From DASWUZ01 sp036401375 (GTDB lineage: Bacteria; Acidobacteriota; Terriglobia; Terriglobales; Acidobacteriaceae): DNA of 64,000 nt. Below, piece after piece: positions 8,886 to 18,317 of this stretch. The stretch lies in the NCBI GenBank assembly GCA_036401375.1, contig DASWVB010000016.1:186001-250000 (forward strand), given 5' to 3'. The translations under genes were made by a program, and so were the position numbers. A model generated the notes under the pieces. It saw nothing but the letters and a program-made list of their open reading frames with translations. It was not told the DNA's origin and searched no databases. Positions within the stretch are counted from its first letter, which is position 1. The number at the start of each line of letters is the position of its first letter.

Positions 8886-9743
8886 TTAGCTGCCGGAGAG
8901 GATGATGGGGGAGGTCGGCACGGGTGAGCCGCCAGCGCTTTCGACCGTCACTCCAAAGGCCTTGGCAGGCACTCCGATCGGGATCTGCGGCAAAATGACG
9001 CTGGCAGTGCCGTGCTCATCGGGACGGAAGGTTCCGGCAGGCATGGGAGGGTGCCCGTTCGCCGGGATGATCCACAGTTCGTAGGCTTTGAATGCAGGCA
9101 GCGGACGCATGTGGCTAGCTACAAAGACCAGTGCGCCGTGTGAGGGCATGTAACTGGTGCGGCCGGTGGGCGCCTGCGCGGTCTTGCCCTCGGTCAGCAT
9201 GACGTGCTGGGCGGTCGGTGCAGTCAGAACTTCCATGACTTCCTGGGCACGCTCTGCTTGGAGTGCCAGCTTCGCCGCCTCTGCACGAGCCTGATCGCGG
9301 GAGGAGCGTAAGTCCGACACCTCTGAACCCAGGTAGAAGGCAGCGATCAGCATAGCGGCGGCTAGCATCCACGGTAGTACTGTAGTCCAGGACCTCCGGG
9401 ACGAAGGTGCCGAGCTTCGACTCTCAGAAGGTAGTGTGCCCGCAGCAGAGAGAAGCCCGGTCGCAGCCGCGTCAGTTCCCGGCGAAGCGGTCGCCTGCTT
9501 GCTGGAGGTCATCCTCGGTTCGGCAGCGATGCGCTGCAGGAAGCGCTCGCGGGCACCCGCGGGAAGGCTGATCTGCTCCACACTCAGACCGATGAGGGCA
9601 ATGTCGGACGTCACCTCTGAGGCAGAGGCGCGGCAGGCGTCGCATGCGGACAAGTGGGCCTTGATCGCGGCAGCCTCTTGCGCGCTAAGCGAACCCATGG
9701 CGTAGAAAGCCAGGTCTTCTTCCGGGATGTGCTGCCCGTCCAT
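8886..9743 (-). CDS. Anti-sigma factor, RskA type (zinc-finger plus membrane segment)
   Basis: A 285-residue single-pass membrane protein expected to hold its partner ECF sigma factor inactive. Residues 5-50 form a putative anti-sigma zinc-finger (HLSACDACRASA with the HxxxCxxC arrangement), a transmembrane helix lies near residues 125-145 (VLPWMLAAAMLIAAFYLG), a short coiled stretch follows, and the C-terminal 110 residues match the RskA domain (FVASHMRPLPAFKAYELWIIPANG). The ATG at 9743 overlaps the sigma stop by one base (a GTG one codon earlier would overlap by four), so translation is coupled. This is the normal arrangement for SigK/RskA-like modules. Confidence 0.88.
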   Translation of the reverse strand: MDGQHIPEEDLAFYAMGSLSAQEAAAIKAHLSACDACRASASEVTSDIALIGLSVEQISLPAGARERFLQRIAAEPRMTSSKQATASPGTDAAATGLLSAAGTLPSESRSSAPSSRRSWTTVLPWMLAAAMLIAAFYLGSEVSDLRSSRDQARAEAAKLALQAERAQEVMEVLTAPTAQHVMLTEGKTAQAPTGRTSYMPSHGALVFVASHMRPLPAFKAYELWIIPANGHPPMPAGTFRPDEHGTASVILPQIPIGVPAKAFGVTVESAGGSPVPTSPIILSGS

Positions 9744-10354
9744 CACGCCTTCAACGCCTTCCTGATAGAGATAAGTGCGAGTCGAATCCGGGTCTTCACC
9801 GTGCCCAGCGGATCGCCCGTCTGCTGCGCGATCTCGGTATGACTCAACCCTTCAAAGAACGCAAGCTCAATCGACTTCCTCTGCTCGCTGGGCAGACCCT
9901 TCAACACCGTCCGTACCTTTTCGATCATCATGTTGCGTTCGCTTTCGCCGGCCAGGTCCAACGGTGAAGCGAGTACCACGTCTTCTACGGAGTCACCCGG
10001 ACGGCGGCGGCGGAGGAAGTCAATAGATCGGTTTCGAGCCACCACCACCAGCCAGGCGCCGAGAGTGCCACGGCCGGAGACAAATGACTCCGGCGTACGC
10101 CAGATGCGAAGAAAGATCTCCTGGGTTACGTCTTCCGCGTGTCCGGGGTCGCGCAGTACGCGCATCGCCACGGAGTACACGATGCGTGAGTAGCGATCGA
10201 AGAGCTCTGCCATAGCACTGGAGTCGCCTTGACGGATGCGCATCAGCACTGCAGAATCCTCCCCGGCACGTGCAGCGAAGTCGGATGTTCTCTCCGAATT
10301 ACTGCCTGAATAACGCACCGGCGGAGCTAACGGATTTTCGGAGTCTTCGTACAT
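9743..10354 (-). CDS. ECF RNA polymerase sigma factor (SigK-like)
   Basis: 203 residues. Region 2 spans about 50-115 (AMAELFDRYSRIVYSVAMRVL, EDVTQEIFLRIWRTPESF, then WLVVVARNRSIDFLRRRR for -10 binding). Region 4 spans about 145-200 (LPSEQRKSIELAFFEGLSHTEIAQQ, GTVKTRIRLALISIRKAL), a helix-turn-helix for -35 recognition. The N-terminal 40 residues are polar and not conserved. It directs polymerase to a small regulon, usually envelope or oxidative stress, when released by the anti-sigma factor encoded immediately downstream. Ribosome site before ATG 10354 is weak. Confidence 0.92.
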   Translation of the reverse strand: MYEDSENPLAPPVRYSGSNSERTSDFAARAGEDSAVLMRIRQGDSSAMAELFDRYSRIVYSVAMRVLRDPGHAEDVTQEIFLRIWRTPESFVSGRGTLGAWLVVVARNRSIDFLRRRRPGDSVEDVVLASPLDLAGESERNMMIEKVRTVLKGLPSEQRKSIELAFFEGLSHTEIAQQTGDPLGTVKTRIRLALISIRKALKA

Positions 10355-10492
10355 CTGGTTGATGTCACCATTCTAGGCTACACGTCAGTAACTCGGGAAC
10401 GGGATGCCGCCATCAGCAATCGTTCGGGGTTACAGCCAACCGTGAGATGCGGCGGATGTGAGAATGGAAGCGGTGACATCCAGGGGCGACGC

Positions 10493-11248
10493 ATGGCGGG
10501 GAAGATGAGGCTCGATAAAGCGCTGGTCGAGCGAGGGCTGCTTCAAACCCGCGAGCGCGCGCAGGCCATGATCCTCGCAGGACGTGTGCTGGTCGACGAA
10601 CAGAAGGTCCAGAAGCCCGGAGTGGCCATCAATGACGGTGCGACCCTTCGCCTGCTGGGCAATGATCTGCGCTACGTCGGCCGCGGGGGGCTTAAGCTCG
10701 AGGCCGCCCTGGCGCATTGGAACATCGACCTTACCGGCAGGTTCGCGATGGATGTAGGAGCGTCTACCGGTGGTTTTACAGACTGCATGCTGCAGCATGG
10801 CGCCGCTCGCATCGTGGCCGTCGATACGGGTTACGGACAGATCGCGCACTCACTTCGCATCGACCCGCGCGTCGAACTGCGCGAGCGCACCAATGCGCGA
10901 TACCTCGAGCCCGGTAGCCTGCCCCCCGGCATCAGCTTTCTCGCGATGGACGTATCTTTCATCTCGGCAACCCTCGTACTGCCGCCGGTAGTCGCTGCTA
11001 TCCGGCACGGGGGCGCGGCAGCCGCCCCGCTCCGAGAGGCGGTCGTGCTGGTGAAGCCGCAGTTCGAGGCAGGGCGCGAGCACATCGGCAAGGGAGGTAT
11101 CGTGCGTGACCCGGCTGCGCACCAGCTCGCCATCGATCGCGTTCGTGCCTGCGTCGAGAGACTAGGCGTGAGCTCAACCGGCCTGATCGATTCGCCGATC
11201 CTCGGCACCGAGGGCAATCATGAATTTCTGCTATTGTGCCGCTTCTAG
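10493..11248 (+). CDS. tlyA: TlyA family rRNA (cytidine-2'-O)-methyltransferase
   Basis: Start taken at ATG 10493 with AGGGGCG upstream; it places the S4 RNA-binding domain at residues 5-65 (MRLDKALVERGLLQTRERAQ), as in the family. An FtsJ-like Rossmann methyltransferase domain follows, with the SAM-binding motif DVGASTGGFTDCMLQ near residue 85 and the VKPQFEAGR segment. TlyA proteins methylate 16S and/or 23S rRNA 2'-hydroxyls; older annotations call them hemolysin A. The 251-residue length is usual. It is followed 43 bp later by NAD kinase, a common neighbour. Confidence 0.93.
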   Translation: MAGKMRLDKALVERGLLQTRERAQAMILAGRVLVDEQKVQKPGVAINDGATLRLLGNDLRYVGRGGLKLEAALAHWNIDLTGRFAMDVGASTGGFTDCMLQHGAARIVAVDTGYGQIAHSLRIDPRVELRERTNARYLEPGSLPPGISFLAMDVSFISATLVLPPVVAAIRHGGAAAAPLREAVVLVKPQFEAGREHIGKGGIVRDPAAHQLAIDRVRACVERLGVSSTGLIDSPILGTEGNHEFLLLCRF

Positions 11249-11291
11249 GTACGGGCTGTGATCGCACGCCTCTCCAGTACACTGAAGGTCC

Positions 11292-12149
11292 ATGAGAAGG
11301 ATCGCTATCATCTCCAAACCGGGGAAAGAAGAGCTGAAGGTCGTCTTGCCGGAGCTCGTTCGCTGGCTTGGCGAGCGTGGATTCGAACCGATCCTCGATT
11401 CGACCAGCGGCGACTACACCCGTGCCGGACGAATCGTTCATCGCGCGCAGATGGCAGAGGAGTCCCCGGAGCTCGCGGTCGTGCTGGGTGGAGACGGCAC
11501 GCTGCTGGCTGCGGCCCGCGTCTTCGCCAAGAGTGGCATCCCCATCATGAGCGTAAACCTGGGGTCGCTCGGCTTTCTCACCGAGGTGAGGCTTGCAGAC
11601 CTCTACACTACTTTGAATGGGTGGTGTAGCAGTTGTTGCACCATCGAGACCCGTGCCATGCTGCACGCGGAGTTATTCCGTCACGATGAGCTGCATTGCG
11701 AGTACGAGGCGCTGAACGACGTAGTGATCGCGAAGGGCGCGATTGCCCGCATGGGCGACTTTACCGTGCTGCTCGACACTCAGCTCGCGGCGACGTTCCG
11801 TGCCGATGGTGTGATCGTGGCCACGCCCACCGGCTCGACCGCGTATTCGCTGGCCGCCGCCGGACCCATCCTCACCCCCAGTGTGGATGCCCTGGTCATC
11901 ACCCCCATCTGTCCTCACCTGCTCACCCTGCGGCCAATGGTAGTGCGCGGCGATGCCAGGCTCGTCGTTCGTGTTGAGGGCATTCCAGATCAGACCTTCC
12001 TTACCGTCGATGGCCAGGAGGCGATCCAGGTACACGTAGGAGACGAACTGCACTGCCGGCGCTCCGATTACGGGGTCAAGCTGGTGCGCATGGGCGGCAC
12101 CGAGTTCTTCGACGTGCTGCGCTCCAAGCTGAAGTGGGGCGAGCGCTAG
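11292..12149 (+). CDS. nadK: NAD kinase
   Basis: A 285-residue ATP-NAD kinase producing NADP in the cytoplasm. The diagnostic GGDGTLL motif carries the catalytic Asp68; NLGSLGFLTEV, the ALNDVVIAKG segment, ADGVIVATPTGSTAYSLAAAGP and the C-terminal TVDGQ are all present. A short Cys-containing insert (GWCSSCCTIETR) sits between the NLGSLGFLTE region and the substrate loop. ATG 11292 is preceded by GAAGG at short spacing; a TACACT box at 11278-11283 ends only 8 bases before the start, so the mRNA leader may be very short. Converges with the FAH-family gene, 20 bp apart. Confidence 0.96.
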   Translation: MRRIAIISKPGKEELKVVLPELVRWLGERGFEPILDSTSGDYTRAGRIVHRAQMAEESPELAVVLGGDGTLLAAARVFAKSGIPIMSVNLGSLGFLTEVRLADLYTTLNGWCSSCCTIETRAMLHAELFRHDELHCEYEALNDVVIAKGAIARMGDFTVLLDTQLAATFRADGVIVATPTGSTAYSLAAAGPILTPSVDALVITPICPHLLTLRPMVVRGDARLVVRVEGIPDQTFLTVDGQEAIQVHVGDELHCRRSDYGVKLVRMGGTEFFDVLRSKLKWGER

Positions 12150-12169
12150 AGGATTGCCTTGCTCCGCGG

Positions 12170-13027
12170 CTACTCCGCTGCTACGGGGTTGCTGAGCCTG
12201 CCAATGCCCTCGATCTCAATCGATACCACCTCGCCCGGACGCAGCCATCGCTTTGGGGTGCGGCCCATTCCTACTCCCGCAGGAGTCCCGGTGCTGATGA
12301 TGTCCCCGGCTTCGAGCGGCACAATACTCGACAGGTATTCGATCAGGTCAGGCGCCTTGAAGATCAGCTCCCGCGTATTCGAGTGTTGCAGAGTCTCGCC
12401 ATCGATGCTTAGCCGGATATCGAGTGCGTGAGGATCTGATATCTCGCTCCTGCTCACGATCGCGGGCCCGAGAGGCGCAAAGGTGTTGAAGCTCTTGCCG
12501 AGACTCCACTGTGATGTGGAGAGCTGAATGTCGCGCGCGCTCACGTCGTTCAGGATGGTGTAGCCGAAGACGTAATCCTGCCAGTCCGCGGCTGCGACCT
12601 TTACCGCACGCCTTCCAATCACGATTGCAAGCTCGGCCTCGTAGTCAGGCTCACGGGTCATGCCAGGAATGACGATCCGCTCGCCCGAGCCGATCAGCGC
12701 ATTGGTGAACTTGGTGAAGACGGCCGGCACCGCGGGCAGCTCCATCTTCGACTCGATTGCATGATCGCGGTAGTTCAGTCCAACGCAGAGTATCTTGCCG
12801 GGGCGCTGGATCGGCGCCAGCAAATTGCCTTCGCTGAGTGATCGAAATGCGTTGGGCGGGGCCGTCTTCGAATGGTTTTCAGCCTCTGTCCACGCTCCCT
12901 CACCGGCGGCGATGAAGGCCAGCGCATCCCCGAAACCCCAGCGGTTCAGCAGGAAGACATCCTGGCCTGAGGGTGAAAGCAGGCCGGGAACTGCCTTGCC
13001 GTTCAGCGTATAAGTAATCAGCCGCAT
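12170..13027 (-). CDS. Fumarylacetoacetate hydrolase (FAH) family protein, possible 2,4-diketo-3-deoxy-L-fuconate hydrolase
   Basis: ATG 13027 (MRLITYTLNG) is chosen: GGAG precedes it at about 9 bases, whereas the longer frame adds 24 unconserved residues. The 285-residue protein has the short N-terminal cap and the FAH barrel: CVGLNYRDHAIE, FTKFTNALIG, the metal-binding YEAELAIVIGRR and FGYTILNDVSARD, and the closing DIISTGTPAGVGMG. These enzymes cleave C-C bonds of diketo acids with a divalent metal. With an SDR, a Gfo/Idh oxidoreductase and a fuconate dehydratase nearby, the best guess is the last step of non-phosphorylating L-fucose catabolism. That assignment is inference from context; other FAH-family hydrolases look the same. 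Confidence 0.85.
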   Translation of the reverse strand: MRLITYTLNGKAVPGLLSPSGQDVFLLNRWGFGDALAFIAAGEGAWTEAENHSKTAPPNAFRSLSEGNLLAPIQRPGKILCVGLNYRDHAIESKMELPAVPAVFTKFTNALIGSGERIVIPGMTREPDYEAELAIVIGRRAVKVAAADWQDYVFGYTILNDVSARDIQLSTSQWSLGKSFNTFAPLGPAIVSRSEISDPHALDIRLSIDGETLQHSNTRELIFKAPDLIEYLSSIVPLEAGDIISTGTPAGVGMGRTPKRWLRPGEVVSIEIEGIGRLSNPVAAE

Positions 13028-13095
13028 GGTGTCGAGCTCCGTGTTGTTTGATCCAGTGACTCTGTTCGAGTTCCGAGGATTGCAGGGTTCCGGCG

Positions 13096-14229
13096 TCAAT
13101 CGTCCAGTGGTAAAGCCTCACCGCCGCGCCCGCTCGACCGGTACGCTGCCTCTACCAGAGCCATCGTCTGATAGGCGGATTCGAAGTGAGTTGGCAGCTC
13201 CGGCAGAGTTCCCTCAACAAAGGCCTGCAAAGAACCCATGCTGCCGATGAAGGCGTCTGGAAACCAGTTTCCTCGCACCGGAATCTGCTGCCATTCCCCG
13301 CGAACAGGCGCTGCGGCATCCGCGCGGCTGCGCTCGATGTAGTGAAGAGTATCCGGCTTTCCGGCCGGATAGTCGAGGTTCACGCCCATCACCATCCGCA
13401 TGGCTCCTCCTGTGCCCTCCCACTGGACGAAGCTCTCCTGGTGCTGCTCGGAGACCTCATGGCTGTGGGTGGTCACGATGAAGGCACGCTTCCAATCCCC
13501 ATAATCGAGAATGATCGAAGAGCGGGTTGCGGCGAGTTCTGGCGTCTGCGGATTTCTGACTGTCTTCGCATAGACGCCCTGCGGATTACCAAACCAGGAC
13601 CGCATCAGATCGAGGTAGTGGATGCTGTGATAGAGGATCTCGAGCCGCGGAGCTGTCGAGAGGAACGTCCAGAGCTGCCAGGGCATATAGCAGCGCACCT
13701 GCACCTCCATATCATGGACCTCGCCCATCAGTCCTCTCCGGGCAATCGCCATCGCGGCAAGGTTGTTCGGTGCGAAGCGCAGCTGAAAGTTGACGGCCGC
13801 AGTCAAGCCCTTGCTGCGGCAGATATCGCGGATCGCTCGAGCCTCTTCGAGGGTCTCGCCCATGGGCTTCTGCATGAGTACTGCAGAGCCGTCGGGCAGG
13901 TGGGGCAGGATGTTGACGATCTGGGTCGCTGGCACGGCGACATCAAAGACCGTGTCGGCCGGTGCGAACTTCACCGCTTCAGAGACTGACTCGAAGCTGC
14001 GATCTATTCCTCTCGCCCGCGCAAGTTCAGTCGCCTTGCCCGGCAGCAGGTCTGCTACCGCGATGACCGGGAAGCCTGCCTTCGCATACGCCGGCAGGTG
14101 AGCGTCACGGATGATCCCGCCAGCTCCGATGATGACGATGGGGCGAGGAGATTTCGGGAGTGGGGGCGCGTCAATGGCGACGATCTCATCGAGCACAGAT
14201 TGGATTGTTGAGGTGGTGGTACGCTCCAT
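13096..14229 (-). CDS. Gfo/Idh/MocA family NAD(P)-dependent oxidoreductase
   Basis: 377 residues from ATG 14229, chosen because CAGGAG lies about 10 bases upstream and the longer frame is out of character. The Rossmann motif VIIGAGGIIRDAHLPAY sits near residue 35; MQKPMGETLEEAR contains the family EKP-like motif with the catalytic-site Lys. A second, mixed alpha/beta domain follows from about residue 155. It is upstream of the FAH-family gene on the same strand, 68 bp apart, and likely in one operon. Plausible role: oxidation of a sugar or sugar lactone in the same pathway; substrate is not determined. Confidence 0.85.
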   Translation of the reverse strand: MERTTTSTIQSVLDEIVAIDAPPLPKSPRPIVIIGAGGIIRDAHLPAYAKAGFPVIAVADLLPGKATELARARGIDRSFESVSEAVKFAPADTVFDVAVPATQIVNILPHLPDGSAVLMQKPMGETLEEARAIRDICRSKGLTAAVNFQLRFAPNNLAAMAIARRGLMGEVHDMEVQVRCYMPWQLWTFLSTAPRLEILYHSIHYLDLMRSWFGNPQGVYAKTVRNPQTPELAATRSSIILDYGDWKRAFIVTTHSHEVSEQHQESFVQWEGTGGAMRMVMGVNLDYPAGKPDTLHYIERSRADAAAPVRGEWQQIPVRGNWFPDAFIGSMGSLQAFVEGTLPELPTHFESAYQTMALVEAAYRSSGRGGEALPLDD

Positions 14230-14363
14230 CGACTCTTTGACTCCTGTTACGCATTCTAGGTCACGGAGCGGCAAGATCCGTTTCCGTCGTTGAACATGGC
14301 TCCCAAGTCTCCTTGCAATGGCGCGATTACAATGATTTCTTGCGCGCACGCCTGGAGAAAGAG

Positions 14364-15194
14364 ATGCATCGCAGGGGATCAAACGAGGGAAGAGGCAGAG
14401 CGGAGGGCAAGTTCCGCCTTGACGGCAGGTCGGCCATCATCACGGGAGGCGCATCGGGCATCGGCTATGCCATCGCCGCGGAGCTATCCGGCGCGGGGGC
14501 GACGATCCATATCGTTGATCGAGACGGCCCAGCGGCCAGTGCCGCAGCCGACTCCATTGCCGCAAGTAAAGTATTACCCGGAGGACCGGTCTACTCCTAC
14601 GCCTGCGACGTCGCCGACGCAGTGCAGGTGGATCTGGTCTTTGGCGAACTGATTGCGCAGCACGGAGTGCACATCCTCGTAAACAACGCGGGCATCGCCG
14701 GCATCGGGCGTGTCGACACCACCACCTCGGAAGACTTCGAGCGGGTCTTCAACGTCAATGTGAAGAGCGTCTACCACTGCACCCGGGCCTGCATCGGTGC
14801 GATGGTGGCGCAGGGTGGCGGCGTCATCCTCAACATGGCCTCTATAGCTGCGTCGAGCGGGCTTGCTGACCGCTTCAGCTACTCCATGAGCAAGGGTGCC
14901 GTGCTCGCCATGACCTACTCGATAGCACGCGACTTCGTAGGGCAGGGAATCCGTTGTAACGCAATCTCCCCGGCGCGCGTGCACACCGGTTTCGTAGACA
15001 GCTACCTTCAGAAGAATTATCCCGGACGTGAGGCCGAGATGTTCGAGACGCTCTCAGCCGCGCAGCCCATCGGCCGCATGGCAGAGCCGCAGGAGGTCGC
15101 GGATCTCGCCCTCTACCTCTGCTCGGATGAGGCAGCCTTCGCTACGGGTACGGATTATCCGCTCGATGGCGGCTTCTTCAAGCTCCACGGTTGA
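14364..15194 (+). CDS. Short-chain dehydrogenase/reductase, possible 2-keto-3-deoxy-L-fuconate dehydrogenase
   Basis: ATG 14364 has GGAG 10 bases upstream. The 276-residue protein is a classical SDR: cofactor motif TGGASGIGYAIA, NNAG at the end of strand 4, a catalytic Ser-Tyr-Lys set (MASIAAS and YSMSK), and a C-terminal DYPLDGGFF. It runs divergently from the Gfo/Idh gene across a 134-bp gap that probably holds both promoters (a TACAAT occurs at 14328-14333). Context with FAH-family hydrolase and fuconate dehydratase suggests oxidation of a 2-keto-3-deoxy sugar acid; the fold is certain, the substrate inferred. Confidence 0.85.
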   Translation: MHRRGSNEGRGRAEGKFRLDGRSAIITGGASGIGYAIAAELSGAGATIHIVDRDGPAASAAADSIAASKVLPGGPVYSYACDVADAVQVDLVFGELIAQHGVHILVNNAGIAGIGRVDTTTSEDFERVFNVNVKSVYHCTRACIGAMVAQGGGVILNMASIAASSGLADRFSYSMSKGAVLAMTYSIARDFVGQGIRCNAISPARVHTGFVDSYLQKNYPGREAEMFETLSAAQPIGRMAEPQEVADLALYLCSDEAAFATGTDYPLDGGFFKLHG

Positions 15195-15617
15195 GCGGCC
15201 AAGCAGGAGTTTCCGCGATCAGGTAAAGCGTTATCTCGGACTAGATTACTGGGCTGCCCAATCTGCTCTTTCAGCAGCGAACAGCTTCGCGAGACTATCT
15301 TTCCGTGCGGTAGATCAATTGTGGGCGCGTCGTGCTGCAGATGCTCCTGCGGAGCTCGTTCGGCAGCTGCAATCGTCGAAGGATTGGCTCAGTTTCTCTC
15401 AGCGCGACACGTAATCCATCAGAGGTTGGTCGGGTGACGCAGGGCGTTACGTTGCAATATAGCCATTGCGAGAACGCTCCCTCCTGCTGTGCTGGTCGTG
15501 GTGCAGATTATCGAGAGATCGTTTCACCCAGAAGAGAGACTTCTGTTACAAGTTCCTTACACTGTGGCGGCTGATGTGGCCCCGTCTCCTTTTTACCCAG
15601 GTCGTATTCTGCATAGT
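15195..15617. other. Intergenic region, no gene recognised
   Basis: About 420 bases between the SDR and the M23 peptidase gene. A frame running on from inside the SDR in a different register could encode about 70 residues (contains DQVKRYLGLDYWAAQ) but has no start codon of its own and no known relatives. It may be a decayed gene end. Nothing else is seen. Confidence 0.35.
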
Positions 15618-16829
15618 ATGCGTATGCAAAGCGTCCTGAAGTTGCTGATCTTTGTGGCCCTCATCTTTACGTCTCAATTGAGTCCCTTCATGAAACTGCA
15701 GGCTGGAGGACAAGAACCAGTCATCCGGGAGAGTGGCCCCTCCGTGGACGCAGGAATCGAGGTCGCTGCGAGACCGTATCGGCCGTTTATCGAAGAACGG
15801 GGCGATCAACAGTTTGTAAATGTTGATTTGCTTCTCAGGAATCGAGACCTGAGAACGTACCGTCTGGTTGCTATCAAACTTGCCGCTTTCGACCGCCACG
15901 ATCATCTCGAACTCGAACGCGAGCTGAACGAAAATGGAACTCCGCCAGGTCTCGACGTAGTCGGTAATCGCAACCTGGCACCCGACGCTTTGATCGATAT
16001 CTTCCAGCCTCTGATGGCCTTCAGCTCCGATGTGGATCTGCACCGCATACACCTGGAGTTGTTCTTTATGGAGAAAGGACACTCCGTTCCGCCCGTGGTG
16101 ATTACCGCAGACAAGATCATCTCGATCGACCTGCATCCGAGGAAATATACTCCTGCTGCCTTTTGCCTTCCGCTTCACGGACTCCTCCTTGTCCACGATG
16201 GACACGACTTTTATTCGCATCACCGGAGATATAACCTTGCCGCACGCTACGGTATCGATCCCGCGTCAGCCGTTTCGGCAAACCTCTATGCCTACGACCT
16301 GATGAAGGTTCCGGAAACTGGTGAACTCTTCCGCGGCGATCCTCATCGGAAAGAGAACTGGCTGACGTACGGTGAGCCCGTATTTGCCCCAGCCGAGGGA
16401 GTTGTAATCGAAGCAGTTTCCAATGTGCCCGAGAACACCTTTGGGAAGGACGGTGAAGCTCAGATCCCGCCGGACGCAGAGAAAATGGATCCCATGGGTC
16501 TTGGTAATCACGTGAAGATAAAGCACCGCGATGGCCGGGTAAGTTGGTTTCTGCATTTGCAACTGAATTCGAAGCTTGTCAGCACGGGCGATCATGTCCG
16601 AGCGGGACAGCAGGTCGGCAAAGTGGGATTCTCTGGAGACTCGCTCTTTCCACATTTGCATTACACCGTTACAGACGGGGCCGCCTATCCGTCTCAAGGC
16701 GTGCCGTCCTATTTCAAGCAATTTACGCGAGTGGTCGGAGAGCGTCGGATAACCGTGTCGCAAGGTCAAATAGATACGGGAGATTTGATTGAAACCCGAT
16801 TCAGACAGGGCGAGTTCTGCGGGCGTTGA
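15618..16829 (+). CDS. M23 family metallopeptidase (secreted LysM-less endopeptidase type)
   Basis: ATG 15618 starts directly before a signal peptide (MQSVLKLLIFVALIFTSQL); the frame extends 43 codons upstream without ribosome site. Residues about 60-200 form a unique beta-rich domain. The C-terminal half is a lysostaphin-type M23 domain: YNLAARYGID, GEPVFAPAEGVVIEAV, GNHVKIKHRDG, the HLQLNSKLVSTGDHVRAGQ loop and the zinc/catalytic HLHY near residue 350. M23 enzymes cut peptidoglycan cross-bridges or act as divisome/outer-membrane scaffolds. The first zinc ligand region reads SHHRRYNLAARYGID rather than the usual HxGxD, but His and Asp are both available. Product 403 residues, likely periplasmic. 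Confidence 0.8.
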   Translation: MRMQSVLKLLIFVALIFTSQLSPFMKLQAGGQEPVIRESGPSVDAGIEVAARPYRPFIEERGDQQFVNVDLLLRNRDLRTYRLVAIKLAAFDRHDHLELERELNENGTPPGLDVVGNRNLAPDALIDIFQPLMAFSSDVDLHRIHLELFFMEKGHSVPPVVITADKIISIDLHPRKYTPAAFCLPLHGLLLVHDGHDFYSHHRRYNLAARYGIDPASAVSANLYAYDLMKVPETGELFRGDPHRKENWLTYGEPVFAPAEGVVIEAVSNVPENTFGKDGEAQIPPDAEKMDPMGLGNHVKIKHRDGRVSWFLHLQLNSKLVSTGDHVRAGQQVGKVGFSGDSLFPHLHYTVTDGAAYPSQGVPSYFKQFTRVVGERRITVSQGQIDTGDLIETRFRQGEFCGR

Positions 16830-17017
16830 ATTACCGGTGGAAGGTGCAGGGCGGCGAACGTCATGCTGCCAGAATAGATAGAGCGGCGCGATCTCGGTGG
16901 CGACTTCGCTAGCGGTTTCACCGAGTGAATCTCATGGTAAGACTCTTATGTCGAAAGCTCGTCCGCATGGTGGATCAATCAAGAGGCTGTTGCCTACGCT
17001 GGTACATGGCGCGGCGG

Positions 17018-18317
17018 TTATCGGGCCCACTCCACGCCCCCGGGAAAGGCGAACCGCTCCAGCGTCTCCGGAAATACCTCGATGCTGTAGCCCGGCCTGT
17101 GAGGCAGCATGTAGCGCCCGTTCACGATGCGTACCGGGTCGAGGAAATGTTCGTGCAGGTGGTCCACGTATTCCGTGACTCTGCCGGCCGTCGAGCCTGA
17201 GACGCAGACGTAATCGAAGGCTGAAAGATGCTGAACGTATTCGCAGAGCCCGACTCCGCCCGCGTGCGGGCATACCGGTATCCCGAACTTCGCCGCCATC
17301 AGGATAACGGCAACATTCTCGTTGACCCCGGCAAGCCGGCAGCTATCGATCTGGCAGACGTCAATCGCGTCCGCCTGCATGAGCTGCTTGAACATCACGC
17401 GGTTCTGGCAGTGCTCTCCGGTGGCGATCCTTATCGGGCGGACTTCGCGGCGGATGCGCGCATGGCCCAGGATGTCATCCGGGCTTGTCGGCTCCTCCAT
17501 CCACCACGGGTCGAACTGCGCGAAGGCGCGGGTGCGCGCGATCGCCTCATCCACGTCCCAACGTTGATTGGCGTCCATCATCAACTTGTTAGTGGCGCCG
17601 ATCTCCTCCCGCACGATTTGCGCCCTGTATAAATCGACGGCCTGATCTCCGCCAACCTTCAATTTAAAGTGCGTCCATCCCTCGGAGAGGGCCTGGCGAC
17701 ATAGCCGGCGAATCTTCTCTTCGCTGTAGCCGTACCATCCGACAGAGGTGGTGTAAGCCGGATAACCTTGTAGTTCCAGGTCCCTCATACGCTGCTGCCG
17801 CGTGTCGGCCTTATCGCGCAGCAGCGCGACTGCTTCGTCTGGCGTGAGCACGTCCGAGATGTACTGGAAATCGACCAGGCTTACGATCTGCTCCGGCGAC
17901 ATGTCCGCAAGGAGCCTCCACAGAGGCTTGCCTTCGACCTTGGCGTAGAGGTCCCAAACGGCATTGATCAGCGCCGCGGCGGCGAGATGAACGACACCTT
18001 TCTCCGGTCCCAGCCAACGTAACTGGGTGTCGCCCGAAAGCTCGCGCGAGAAGGCGGCAAAGTTGTCGGTGATTGATGAAAGGGTCCGGCCACGCACGTA
18101 TCTGAAGAGGTATTCGAGTGCGGCGACGCATAGCTCGGTGCCGCGCCCGAGCGTGAACGTCAGTCCATGGCCTTCGAAGCCGGAGTCGGTCGACAAGATG
18201 CAGTATGCAGCGGAGTAGTCAGGGTCTTTGTTTGACCGCATCCGAGCCAATGTTGTGGCGGGAGGTAGGGAAGCGGAGATCGACGGCCCGCGCGCTGGTG
18301 ATCCTGAGTTCCGGCAT
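17018..18317 (-). pseudogene. L-fuconate dehydratase (enolase superfamily), frameshifted at codon ~29
   Basis: The true N-terminus starts at ATG 18317, with AGGAG about 10 bases upstream, and reads MPELRITSARAVDLRFPTSR then GSDAV. At the run TTT 18231-18233 (AAA on the coding strand) one extra base shifts the frame; the other frame continues with KDPDYSAAYCIL through to the stop. Removing one base gives one frame of 432 residues, the normal length. The rest is intact: SVGWYGYSEEKIR, KLKVGGD, metal-binding DANQRWD and EEPTSPDD, GEHCQNRVMFKQ, and HAGGVGLCEYVQH. Fuconate dehydratase makes 2-keto-3-deoxy-L-fuconate. Cause is either a real mutation or a sequencing/assembly error. A remnant could start at ATG 18241 (MRSNKDPDY), but no ribosome site precedes it. 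Confidence 0.85.

Noticed and set aside
15028..15414. Frame running from inside the SDR gene past its end
   Set aside because: The portion beyond the SDR has no start codon and no relatives; kept only as a remark on the intergenic region.
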